This document shows, piece by piece, positions 32,911-42,794 of a DNA stretch of 64,000 nt (its first letter is position 1; each line of letters opens with the position of its first letter). The translations under genes were made by a program, and so were the position numbers. The stretch lies in the NCBI RefSeq assembly GCF_009389715.1, contig NW_024067931.1, positions 299,228-363,227 of the forward strand, read 5' to 3'. The notes under the pieces were generated by a model, which was given only the letters and a program-made list of their open reading frames with translations, had not been told where the DNA came from and made no database searches. The stretch comes from Phoenix dactylifera (taxonomy: Eukaryota; Streptophyta; Magnoliopsida; Arecales; Arecaceae).

Positions 32911-33693
32911 GTGCAGAACCGGCACGAAGAAAGAAGGCCGGTTGAAAATGCCGCACCGTCTGAAAATCCAAATGACAACAGGTCCATCACCAACACCATC
33001 AAAACCATTGTGAGAGGACTGGCCGAAGGAGGCTCGGTTGAAGAGCCAGCCGGGGGAGAAACCCCTCTGAAGCACCCACGTACTTCCGAAGCTATCTCGT
33101 TCTCGGACGAGGACTTAGAAGGGATTGAGACTCCCCATGATGACGCTGTGGTCATCTCCATGATCTTGAATAAATTTGATGTAAAGCGTGTCTTGGTTGA
33201 TAATGAAAGTTCGGCGAATGTTTTGTATTATGATGCCTTCCAAAAAATGGGGATGATAGAAAGCCAGCTCCAGAGAATGAACGCTCCGCTGGTCGGATTC
33301 ACCGGAGATTCGATCTCGGTTGAGGGCGGGATCAGTTTTCTTGTCACGGTCGAGCTCGCCCCTCGAGAAAGCACAGTGAGGATGGATTTCCTTGTGGTCC
33401 GCCTGTCCTTGGCCTACAACACCATTCTTGGACGACCAGTGCTTAACGCCCTCCGAGCTGTGGTCTCGACCTACCACCTGCTCGTGCGGTTTCCCACTGA
33501 TCGAGGAGTAGGCGAGGTTCGTGGAGACCAGTCAATAGCTAAGCAATGCTATATGGCGACCACAAAGCAAAGCAACTGGCTGAAGCACCGAGCCAAGTGG
33601 AGCAACCGGCCAAGGTGCCAACCCAAGCATTGGATCAGACGCTGCCCATCGAAACTTTGGAAGTGCGGAACGCCTTTCGGAAAGAACGGGTAG
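32911..33693 (+). pseudogene. Protease region of the Tat-type element
   Basis: After a low-complexity linker, residues about 85-180 form a retropepsin-like domain: KFDVKRVLVDNESSANVLYYDAF and later YNTILGRPVLNALRAVVS. The family active site is D-T/G-G-S-S. Here the two residues after the aspartate are N and E, so the catalytic loop is damaged. The frame then runs out near 33690 while the polyprotein continues in the 33546-33833 frame (EVRNAFRKERVEPGELLTQI). Confidence 0.85.
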
Positions 33694-33833
33694 AACCTGG
33701 TGAGCTTCTTACCCAGATCTCCTTAAAAGAAAATTGCCCAGAGCTAACCGTGCAGGTCGGCTCCGGCCTGGGCTCTCACGAAAGAGACCATCTGATCGAG
33801 TTCCTCCGGTCCAATATAGACGTCTTCGCCTGA

Positions 33834-35150
33834 TCGTCCGCGGACATATCGGGGATAGACCCTGAGGTCATGGTTCACCGAATCCAGGTGAAACCAACCT
33901 GCAAACCTGTGAGGCAGAAGAAACGGAGCTCCGTGCTGGAACGACAACGAGCAGTGTCCGAGGAGGTTGACAAACTTCTCGAAGCTGGCTTCATCCGGGA
34001 GGTCTCCTATTCAGATTGGCTCGCCAACGTGGTCCTCGTGAAGAAAGCTAACGGAAAGTGGCGCATGTGCGTGGACTACACCGACTTGAACAAGGCCTAC
34101 CTAAAGGACAGCTTTCCTCTCCCCAGCATCGACCAGCTTGTTGACTCCACCTCGGGACATCAGTTGCTGACCTTCATAGACGCCTTCTCGAGATATAATC
34201 AAATCCGAATGGCGTCAGAAGATGAGGAGAAGACGACCTTCATCACCGACAAGGGCCTTTATTGCTACAAAGTGATGTCGTTCGGGTTGAAGAATATCGG
34301 AGCAACATATCAAAGGCTGGTCAGCCAGATCTTTAAAAATCAAATAGGCCGAAACATGGAGGTCTATATGGACGACATGCTGGTGAAGAGCCGAACAGCA
34401 GAGCACCATGTAGCTGATCTCGATGAGGCATTCTCTACACTCAGGAAGTATCAAATGAAGCTCAACCCTGCCAAGTGCGTATTCAGAGTCACCTCGGACA
34501 AATTTCTCGGCTTCGTAGTAACCCAGCATGGAATCGAAGCAAACCCTGAGAATATCCAAGCGCTACTAGAGATGGTGCCATCAAAGACAGTCAAGGAGGT
34601 ACAACGGCTCACTGGGCGGGTCGTAGCTCTAGTAAGATTTGTTTTCAGATCAGCCGAGCAGTGCCTCCCATTCTTCAAAATTCTCAAGCGACCGAAGAAC
34701 TTTCTATGGTCGGAGGAATGTCAGCAAGCTTTTGAAGAGCTTAGGCGCCTTCTTGCTTCCCCTCCATTACTCACAAAATCCCAGCAGGGTGAGCTCCTCT
34801 ATTTGTACCTGGCCGTCTCCCCGGTCGCGGTAAGTTCGGTCCTGATCCGAGAAGAGAACAAGCTTCAAAGATGGGTGTATTATACTAGCTGGGTCCTGAG
34901 GGATGCTGAGACCCAATATTCCAAGCCGGAGAAAACAATCTTTGCCCTGGTCATCTCGGCTCGGAGGCTCCGACCCTACTTCCAGGCCCATACTGTGGCC
35001 ATACTGACCGACCAGCCTATGAAGCAAATTCTGCAACGGTCGGATCGCGCCGGAAGGATTGCAAAATGGGCAGTCGAGCTCGGAGAGTTCGACCTTGAAT
35101 ACCGTCCGAGGCCGACAATCAAAGCCCAAGCGCTCGCTGACTTTATCGTT
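33834..35150 (+). pseudogene. Reverse transcriptase and RNase H of the Tat-type element
   Basis: The open frame 33870-35294 carries RT: EEVDKLLEAGFIREVSYSDW, KKANGKWRMCVDYTDLNKAY, YNQIRMASEDEEKTTF, VMSFGLKNIGATYQR, and the catalytic box VYMDDMLVKS. The thumb and connection follow (KCVFRV, FLGFVVTQHGIEANPENI). A Ty3-type RNase H-like region is at about 34790-35150 (LYLYLAVSPVAVSSVLI, YSKPEKTIFALVISARRL, AVELGEFDLEYRPR, KAQALADFIVE). An in-frame TGA at 33831-33833 separates it from the upstream linker. This is the longest open stretch of the element. Confidence 0.92.
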
Positions 35151-35656
35151 GAGTGCACTTTGCCGGAAGATCCCGAGCTCGCACACACGCCAACGGAGGA
35201 GACCTTGAGGCAACCATGGGTTCTACATGTGGACGGCTCCTCAACCTCGGGGGTAGTGGAGCAGGCCTCATTCTCACTAGCCCAAATGGGGTAGTTGCGG
35301 AGCAGGCTCTACGCTTCGAGTTTCTTGCCTCGAACAATGAAGCAGAGTATGAGGCTCTCATTGCCGGGCTCAAATTGGCAAAGGAGCTGAAGGTGGAGGA
35401 CCTGAAGGTCTTCAGTAACTTCCAACTGGTCGTGAGCCAGATTTTGGGAGACTTTGAAGCAAGAGAGCCATCGATGCAGAGATATCTCCAAAAGGTGCAA
35501 GACCTCACGTCCATCTTGGGCTCCTTCAACATCCAGCACATTCCTAGAACAGAGAACATGAGGGCAGACCAATTGTCGAAGCTGGCGACTTTCCGCATGA
35601 GCGAGCTCCCTAAGGCAACAGTGCTTGAATACCTCCAAATGCCCAGCACAGAGTAG
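35151..35656 (+). pseudogene. Second (archaeal-type) RNase H of the Tat-type element
   Basis: Starts in the RT frame (WVLHVDGSSTSG) and continues after a frameshift near 35255 in another frame: GAGLILTSPNGVVAEQALRF, LASNNEAEYEALIAGLKLAK, VFSNFQLVVSQILGDFEA. The DGSS aspartate and the EAEYEAL glutamate are kept. The third acidic residue, normally D in VFSDSQLV, is N here. Dual RNase H with this archaeal-like domain is diagnostic for the Tat lineage. Confidence 0.85.
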
Positions 35657-36920
35657 CCCGAGCCAATCCTCTGCATCGAGACCGAGCTTGATGGACGAGC
35701 TCGTCAGCTATCTGCAGAACGAAGTCCTCCCCAATGATGAGCTCGAGGCCCGCCAAATCAGGCATCAAGCCTCCCGATACATACTATATGAAGGCAAGCT
35801 TTATCGAAGGTCGTTCACTTCTCCCCTTCTCAAATGTCTCCGCCAATCAGAGGCGAACTATGCTATGCGAGAAGTTCATGAAGGGATATGCGGAAACCAC
35901 TTGGGAGGACGAGCACTGGCCCACAAAATCCTGCGCCAAGAATACTACTAGCCCACAGTTCAAAAGGATGCATCGGACTTCGTCCGAAGGTACGATCGGT
36001 GTCAGCGGAATGCCAACATTCAGCGCTGACCCTCGGCCCCACTGATCTTGATCAGTGCCCTCTGGCCATTCGCCCAATGGGGGATTGATATCCTGGGGCC
36101 ATTTTTTCTGGCCACCGGGCAGAGAAAATTTTTGGTTGTCTCCATCGACTACTTCACCAAATGGATCGAAGCCGAACCAGTGGTCCGGATCTCCGAGCCG
36201 AAGATGCGGAACTTTGTCTGAAAGTCAATAATCTGTAGATTTGGACTCCCCCGCATCCTTATATCTGACAACGGCCGTCAGTTCGACAACGCCCATTTCA
36301 TAGAATTCTGCTCCGAGCACGGCATCGACTACCGCTTCACCTCGGTCGCCCATCCACAGATGAATGGAGAAACCGAGGTGACAAACTGCACCATCCTTCA
36401 GGAGCTCAAGGCTAGGCTCGACCGATCCAAAGGGCAATGGGTCGAATACCTCTACAATGTTCTCTGGGCATACAGGATTACATTTCGACTTTCCACCGAC
36501 GAGACCTCCTTCAACCTGGTGTACGGAACGGAAGCTGTCATCCCCCTGAAAGTCGGGCTCCCCTCACCAAGAGTAGAGTACTACAACGCAGCCTCCAACT
36601 CCTCTCAGCTCCGGGGCAACTTGGACCTCATTGAGGAGACAAGGAAAGCTGCCCGAGTCCGCATTGCGAGGTATCAACAAGAGGCGGCACAGTACTACAA
36701 CTCCAGGGTAAAGGCCAAACTTTTTAAGGTGGAAGATCTCGTCCTCAGGAGAGCTGGAGCTTCTCAGCCTACCGAGCAGGAAAAGCTCGCACCGAACTGG
36801 GAAGGACCATATCGGATTGCTCGAGTCCAGTGGCCCGGAGCATACAAATTGGAGTCACTCGAAGGGACCCTCATTTCACGAAGCTGGAACTCCGAAAACC
36901 TTCGGATGTATTATCAGTAA
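35657..36920 (+). pseudogene. Integrase of the Tat-type element
   Basis: Zinc region: REVHEGICGNHLGGRALAHK (H and H), then RRYDRCQRNANIQR, where one of the two cysteines is lost. A TAG at about 35949 and a frame change interrupt it. The core has WGIDILGPFFLATG (first D), YFTKWIEAEP, a TGA at about 36220, LISDNGRQFDN (second D) and HPQMNGETEVTN (E). The open frame 36360-36920 covers the rest of the core and the C-terminal domain (FKVEDLVLRR, NWEGPYRIARVQWPGAYKLE), ending SENLRMYYQ, the normal terminus of this family. Confidence 0.88.
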
Positions 36921-37162
36921 AGCCCCCAGGGGTCCCCGACGATTGGAAACACAACTCTCGTTCCTTCCTTATGTTAATTTATTCGCAGCTCTCCCTTAAT
37001 TATTCCATACTCTTCCTAATATTGGGACGCTTGTGAACTTCAGGATACTCGACCAAGCTCGGATGCCCGACTAAGTTCGGATGCCCGACCAAGCTCGGAT
37101 ACCCCAGCCAAGTTTGGGATACCTCGCTACGTTGACGTCGAGCTCGGCCTCGATCTCCATCA

Positions 37163-38280
37163 AAGACCCCGACCAAGATCGGGATGCCCCGTTGAGTCGA
37201 CAGCGAGCCCAAGCTCCCTCGACCTCGGAAAGCATCGCGGGGTCGAAAGCGAGCCCAAGCTCCCTCGACCTCGTGCTCGATCCCCCGACTAAGGTCGGGA
37301 TGCCCCGCTGAGTCGACAGCGAGCCCAAGCTTCCTCGACCTCGGGAAGCGTCGCGCGGTCGACATTGAGCCCAAGCTCCCTCGACCTTGTGCTCGATCCT
37401 CTGACTAAGGTCGGAATGCCCCGCTGAGTCGACCGCGAGCCCAATCTCCCTCGATCTCGGAAAGCGTCACGGGGTCGACAGCGAGCCCAAGCTCCCTCGA
37501 CCTCGTGCTCGATCCTCCGACTAAGGTCGAGATGCCCCGCTGAGTCGACAGCGAGCCCAAGCTCCCTCAACCTCGGAAAGCGTCACGGGGTTAACAGTGA
37601 GCCCAAGCTTCCTCGACCTCGTGCTCGATCCCCCGACTAAGGTCGGGATGCCCCGCTGAGTCGACAGCGAGCCTAATCTCCCTCGACCTCGGAAAGCGTC
37701 ACGAGGTCGACAGCGAGCCCAAGCTCCCTCGACCTCGTGCTCGATCCCCCGACTAAGGTCGGGATGCCCCACTGAGTCGACAGCGAGCCTAAGCTTTCTC
37801 GACCTCGGAAAACGTCGTAAGATCGACAGTAAGCCCAAGCTCCCTCGACCTCGTGCTCGATCTTCCGACTAAGGTCGGGATGCCCCGCTGAGTCGACAGC
37901 GAGCCCAAGCTCCCTCGACCTCGGAAAACGTCGTAAGATCGACAGTAAGCCCAAGCTCCCTCGACCTCGTGCTCGATCTTCCGACTAAGGTCGGGATGCC
38001 CCGCTGAGTCGACAGGGAGCCCAAGCTCCCTCGACCTCGTGCTCAATCCTCCGACTAAGATCGGGATGCCCCGCTGAGTCGACAGCGAGCCCAAGCTCCC
38101 TCGACCTCGAAAAGCGTCACGGGGTCGACAGCGAGCCCAAGCTCCCCCGACCTCGTGCTCGATCCTCCGACTAAGGTCGGGATGCCCTGCTGAGTCGACA
38201 GCGAGCCCAAGCTCTCTCAACCTCGGAAAGCGTCGCCGGGTCAACAGCGAGCCCAAGCTCCCTTGACTCCGAGAAACACC
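37163..38280 (+). repeat. 117-bp tandem array, about 10 copies, in Tat 3' region
   Basis: Units of about 117 bp begin CGACTAAGGTCGGGATGCCC at about 37280, 37400, 37517, 37633, 37750, 37867, 37980, 38053 and 38167, with a diverged copy at about 37165. Each unit has CGCTGAGTCGACAGCGAGCC, CAAGCTCCCTCGACCTCGGA and a second GTCGACAGCGAGCCC. One unit at about 37980 lacks the second half (about 70 bp). Since 117 is a multiple of three, minus-strand frames stay open and give spurious repetitive ORFs. Confidence 0.9.
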
Positions 38281-38389
38281 GCCGAACAACGCCGAGTCGA
38301 CAGCGGACCAAGCCTCCCTCGACCTCGCGCATAATCTTCCAACCAAGCTCGGGAAGCTCCTTACCATCAATCTCCAGCTCAACCTTCAC

Positions 38390-39116
38390 CTACTTCAGAC
38401 TCCTTCGAACGAAAGCCCGGCTAAGTCCGAACGTCAACTTAAGCCGAGACGACCTGCCACGACGACTTCGAGCTCTGCCTGACGATGCCCTGGCCGAGCT
38501 CGAAAAGGCCAAGTCACTGGCCATAAGCTCAAGTTCTGCCTGATGACACCTCGACCGAGTTCGAGATCAAAGAGCATGAAGCTCCAATGATGACCCAGCC
38601 TCGGCCTATGTTATCATTGAGCCCGAGCTCGAAGCTTCAACAAGCTTCTCCTGGAAGCCGAGCCCAAGAACTTGGCGAAATCTCTTCAGAAGGTAGGCCT
38701 AAAGGCTTAGCAGGACTTCTTCGAAGCCCGAGCACAAGGACCTAGCGAGTCCTCCTAAAGTTTAGGCCTAGAGCCTTAGCATAATTCCTCCAGAAGTGGA
38801 GTTTGAAGACTTAGCAAATTCTACTGAATTCTACCGGAGCCTAAGTCTAAAGACTCAGTCGAGCTCGAAGACCTGGTGAAATGCGGCAGACAAGAATCCA
38901 ACTCAAGCAGCCAAAATAAAAGTTTATCAACTATGCAAACAAAAGCAGACACAAACACTCGCAGGGTCTGAAAAGAAGATATTTCATTAATAAAAGCCCG
39001 AGGGCTGAGTACAAAACTTGACCTTGAGGTCGACTCACCTGGCCGGACAGTGGCCGCAGAGGTCGACCTCGTTTACAAAAGAACAAAGAAAAAAAGAGAA
39101 AAAAGGAGGCTAAGTC
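38390..39116 (+). other. Degenerate repeats between array and antisense gene
   Basis: No gene. Loosely repeated phrases such as GAAGCCCGAGC, AAGGACCTAGC and CCTAGAGCCTTAGC recur at about 60 bases. The region continues the 3' untranslated part of the Tat-type element. Confidence 0.5.
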
Positions 39117-41377
39117 CTATGGGGCAACTGCAGCTTCGACGCCGACCTCGAGGTCATCCACAACAATCACCTCGAAATTTTCAGCCGGAGCCTCCTCATG
39201 TTCCTCCATCGATCTGGGCACATTCACAGTAGCCTCGGTTGGAACGCCGCCAGCAGCCTTGGGAGCAACTTCAGACGCTCCTTCAGAAATGCCTTCGGCA
39301 ACTTCTCCGGGGGAAGCCTCCTGAGCGGTCTCCTCGACCGCTTCGACCCCAGCCTCGATGGCTTCCTGCTCGGCATCGGGGCCCGCAAGCGTCCTGCTGG
39401 CTGCGCTGCCGTCCGTCGGACCTTCGGGCTCGTCCTCGCCCTCGACGATCCCCCCACTGGGCTGAAGACTATCGAAATCGTACTGAGGGCAGATCCGCCG
39501 CATCTGCCTCCGGAAGTCTTCGAAGCCGCGGATAAGCCCATCCACGGCCTCTTCCTCCATCAAATTGCGGAACTCTTCCGACTCCCGGAAGAGTTGCACC
39601 GCATTTTGGGCTTGCTCCAAAGCCCTTTTTCTCGAGCCTCGAGCTGCTCGATCTTCAGCCGGGCGACCCCCGCCTCATGTTGATGACCAACGATCGCAGA
39701 GCGAGCTTCGGCTAGACGCTCCTCGGAGGCGCGCACCTCTGACCTAGCCAAAGCGTGCTGGCCTTCTCCTCTTTGAGCTCTGCAATCACTGATCGTAGCT
39801 TGACCTCGGCGGCCTCCGTCCTCGCAAGGGCCTCCCTTCGCGAGGCCTCAGCTTCACCAAGCCTCTTCTCGGCCTCCTCCTGCGCCCTCTGGCACCTCCG
39901 AGCCTTATCTCAATAGTCGGCCGCCACAGAGATCAACATATCGACCTCGTGAAGATGCTATAAAAAAAATGAAGGAGTGAGCCGAGACCGAAAGTCGAAT
40001 ATGGGAGTTAAGGCCAAGAAATAACTTGCCCGAATGGCGGAGCAGAAGGTCCCATCAATGAGGCTATTAAAGTCCGCAGCATGGAACTCGGCTCGATCGG
40101 CCGGAAGTAGCATGACGCAGAATACTTGACGCACTATCTGGCCGTCGTGGAGAGCTGAGTCACCCTCGAAGACGGTCCACTCTCGGCAGTAGGGCCTCCC
40201 CTTCGGAAGGGTCTCATCCCTTGAAGGATCCGGAAGATTGGGTCTCGCCGAGCTCGGCAGAGATGAGCTCGGGACCCCTAGGCCACTCTCTGGCTCGGGG
40301 ACCGAGCGCCGCAACCGGACAACCTGACGACTGGAACGCTGAGAGATAGGGGCTGGACAAGCGAGGGCCGCAGAAGTCCTCGCAGAGCTCGAGCCTGCGC
40401 GCTCGGTGCCCGGAACCTCCTTCCGGACAGGGTCGGAAGTCCCGGTCCCGGGGACACTCGCTTTGGTGGCCATGCCCGTCGAAGACCTGGCTTTCTTCCT
40501 GGGCTCAGGTGGAGCCCCGCCGGTCTCGACCGCCCTCTTCTTGTACCGGGCATAAAGAGCTGCGTTACTGGTCACCATCCCCGGAATATCTAAAAAGATA
40601 AAAAAAGAAAAGCCCGAATGTCAGGTTGTCACCAAAGAAGAAAGGGAAGAGAGAAAAAGAGAAAAAGCAAAACAAACAAGACAAAAAACGACAGAACAGA
40701 GCTACATAACGCGCTCTTACCCTGAGGGCGCGCCGAGCTCAAGCCGACATTCACCAAAGCCACCTCGCTCACAAGGTCGTTCAGAAGAATTTTCTCCTCG
40801 AGGCTGTAGAGAGCGTCGAGGGTCTTCTGCTCGCTCTCTGAAAGTTTGGGGAGCTTGTTGGCGGCCTTGAGCCGGGCATGCCCCCACCTGGGGCCGAATT
40901 CCCACGTGCGCTCGGAGGAAAGAAAGAAAAACCTCTCCTTCCACCCATGAATGGATAAAGGAGCACCCCGGAAGAGTGACCTACCGCCCCGAAGGACAAG
41001 GTAAAGCCACTCCCCATCCGCCGGATTGGACTTCAACAAGAAGCACCGACGGAAGATATTTACCGAGGTCGGTATCCCGTGCGCAAGGCAGAGGGACAAA
41101 AAACCGACGATGGTCCTCCATGCGTTCGGAGCGAGTTGTGCCGGGACAAGCTGATATGTCGCCAGTGGCTCGTTTACGAACCCATGCAAGGAAAATCGCA
41201 GGCCGGCCAGAGTGTCTCTACGCACACCCCGATCCGACCTGGGGGAGGCCTCGTCACCCGATCCTCCGACCCCACGGACTCAAGATGAAACCCGCGCCGA
41301 GGGAAAAACCACTCGCCGATCATTTCCAACTCCTCCTCGCCCAAAGTGGACCCGATTTTGTCCGGGCCATGACCCAT
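39117..41377 (-). pseudogene. Antisense spliced gene of the Tat element, gag-like / Transposase_28 type
   Basis: Exon 1 is 41377-40721. MGHGPDK, TLGEEELEMIGEWFFPRRGF and VTRPPPGRIGVCVETL are followed, after a one-base frame change near 41196, by LRFSLHGFVNEPLATYQLVP, QLAPNAWRTIVGFLSLC and GWKERFFFLSSERTW. This matches the plant 'putative gypsy-type transposon' (Transposase_28-like) family. Intron 1 (40720-40590, 131 bp) has GTAAGA and a T-rich tract to TTTTTAG. Splicing joins phase 1 to phase 2 and puts MVTSNAALYARYKKR exactly in frame. Exon 2 is about 40589-40026, and a second GT-AG intron of 68 bp is likely (40025-39958). Exon 3 is helical (HLHEVDMLIS, EEAEKRLGEAEASRREALA) with a TGA and a frameshift. 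The frame ending at 39117 is acidic (DDLEVGVEAAVAP). Such antisense ORFs are known from Tat elements; their role is unknown. Confidence 0.8.
40590..40720 (-). other. Intron 1 of the antisense Tat gene
   Basis: Donor GTAAGAGCG at 40720, acceptor TATCTTTTTAG ending at 40590, pyrimidine-rich throughout. Removing 131 bp joins ...SSARPQG to DIPGMVTSN with the phase kept, strong evidence that the antisense strand was once a spliced mRNA. Confidence 0.75.
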
Positions 41378-41628
41378 CTCAAAAAAAAAGAAGAAAGAAG
41401 AAGAAAAGAGGACAAAAACCCTCCGAGCAAACGAGGGGGGAGCACCTACTGAGATTTCCGCCGAAAGTGCCGACGACCCGGAGGTGGAAGATCAAGATGA
41501 TCGCCGAAAAACACCTCGGAGCGCCGCCGAAAGAAACTAAACGAAGATCGAAGAATAAGGGGAAGAAAGCAGAAGAAGAAACAACAACAGCGGCGGCCAA
41601 ACGAGAGTCCTTAGGGCCATAATAAGGG

Positions 41629-41636
41629 TTTATATA
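41629..41636 (-). promoter_or_regulatory. TATA box of the antisense Tat gene
   Basis: Minus strand TATATAAA in GGGTCTATATAAACCC, about 250 bases upstream of the antisense ATG at 41377. The surrounding 350 bp up to the LTR are GC-rich and promoter-like. Confidence 0.6.
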
Positions 41637-41965
41637 GACCCTCCCAACGGCCCAAATTGGCAAGACCGGATCTCGACTTCTGTCCAGATCATGCCACATG
41701 TCAGCTCCAAAAATCGAAGCGACATACCAACCTGGATCGACACCTCAGAAGCGGAATCGAGGCGGCGTCCCGTCGGATCCCGCAACCTCATCATGTGCCC
41801 ACGACGTGAAGCAACCTCGAAAAACGAAAGGGCGTCGCCCCGTCTCCTCTCATTAAAGATGCCCCAAAGCACGCGAAACGCCGAAATAATTTAAAACTTC
41901 CTGGCCCCCACTAGTACAATAAAGGCAACTACTTCCCTCGCCCGAGCTCGTAAGCGGCTCGAACT

Positions 41966-41982
41966 CGGAAGTCGGGGGATAG
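41966..41982 (+). other. Polypurine tract of the Tat-type element
   Basis: CGGAAGTCGGGGGATAG ends directly at the 3' LTR TGTTGG. It matches the tract at 645-664. Confidence 0.85.
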
Positions 41983-42789
41983 TGTTGGAGGAAAAATGGA
42001 TCGCCCTGAAATACGTGAACGCATCGCCAGCACGTGACTGGAGGCGCCCGACCTCAGGGCTCCCGACCTGGAGGCGCCTGACCTCAGGGCTTCCGACATG
42101 GCGCCCGACCTCAAAGACGCCCGACTTCAAGGTGCCCGACCTCTGAGACGCCCGACCTGGCGCCCAACCAGGCGCTCGACTTCGAGGCGTCCGACCTGGG
42201 CACCCGACCTCGGCATTCTTGACCTCGGAAGCCCGACCTCACCATCCACCCGCTGCGGTCACATCCTTCTGCAGCCTAATCGGGGACCATGCCCTGCTAC
42301 CGCTGTCAACAATTAATGCGCATGGCCTTCGCAGATCTCCAGGTCACTCAACAATTAATGCGCATGCTTCCACGGATCTTAGGCCCTCCATGGCAACCAG
42401 TTGACCCACTCAACTACGTCCGATCACCCACGACGACTCATTGGCTCCAGCCTGATCTCCCACAGCAATGCATTAATTCACACGATCGTGCTCAATCATG
42501 GCGGTAACTTATTCGCCCCGTCACATCACAGGTAATCCTGTACCCCTCTATAAAAGAGAAACATCTCCCTCTTAGAGAAATGTCCGAACTTTGAAAACTT
42601 TAGGAGATAATCTCTCTCCCTCTACAAAATAGCCCTCTAACTTAAGCATTGGAGGGCCGGCGCCGGAAATCCCAGCCACCAGCTTCTTGCAGGTCCCCCG
42701 GAGGACGCAGCCCGCCGACGGACCGCCACTCTTGCCGGAGCTCCCCCTTTTCAGCCAGTGGTCGCCCCCGGGTCCAATTTTCAGCAACA
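41983..42789 (+). repeat. 3' LTR of the Tat-type element
   Basis: 807 bp, TGTTGGAGGAAAAATGG to TTTTCAGCAACA, followed by GTTAC. The CGCCCGACCTCR subrepeats are more numerous than in the 5' LTR. TATAAAAG recurs at about 42550. Confidence 0.9.
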
Positions 42790-42794
42790 GTTAC

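Larger units (their letters stand above)
30636..42794 (+). mobile_element. Full-length Tat-type Ty3/gypsy retrotransposon (12.1 kb)
   Basis: 5' LTR 30641-31421 and 3' LTR 41983-42789 are both TGTTGG to CAGCAACA. Flanking pentamers GTTAT (30636-30640) and GTTAC (42790-42794) fit a 5-bp duplication with one later change. Order: LTR, primer site, gag, protease, RT, RNase H, second (archaeal-type) RNase H, integrase, then about 5 kb of 3' sequence with a 117-bp tandem array and an antisense gene, polypurine tract, LTR. The dual RNase H, the long 3' region and the antisense ORF are hallmarks of the Tat lineage (Retand/Ogre relatives). All coding domains carry stops or frameshifts, so it is dead, but the structure is complete. 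Confidence 0.92.

Noticed and set aside
37000..38389. Series of minus-strand ORFs with GSLSTQRGIPTLVGGSS repeats
   Set aside because: Translation of the 117-bp tandem array.
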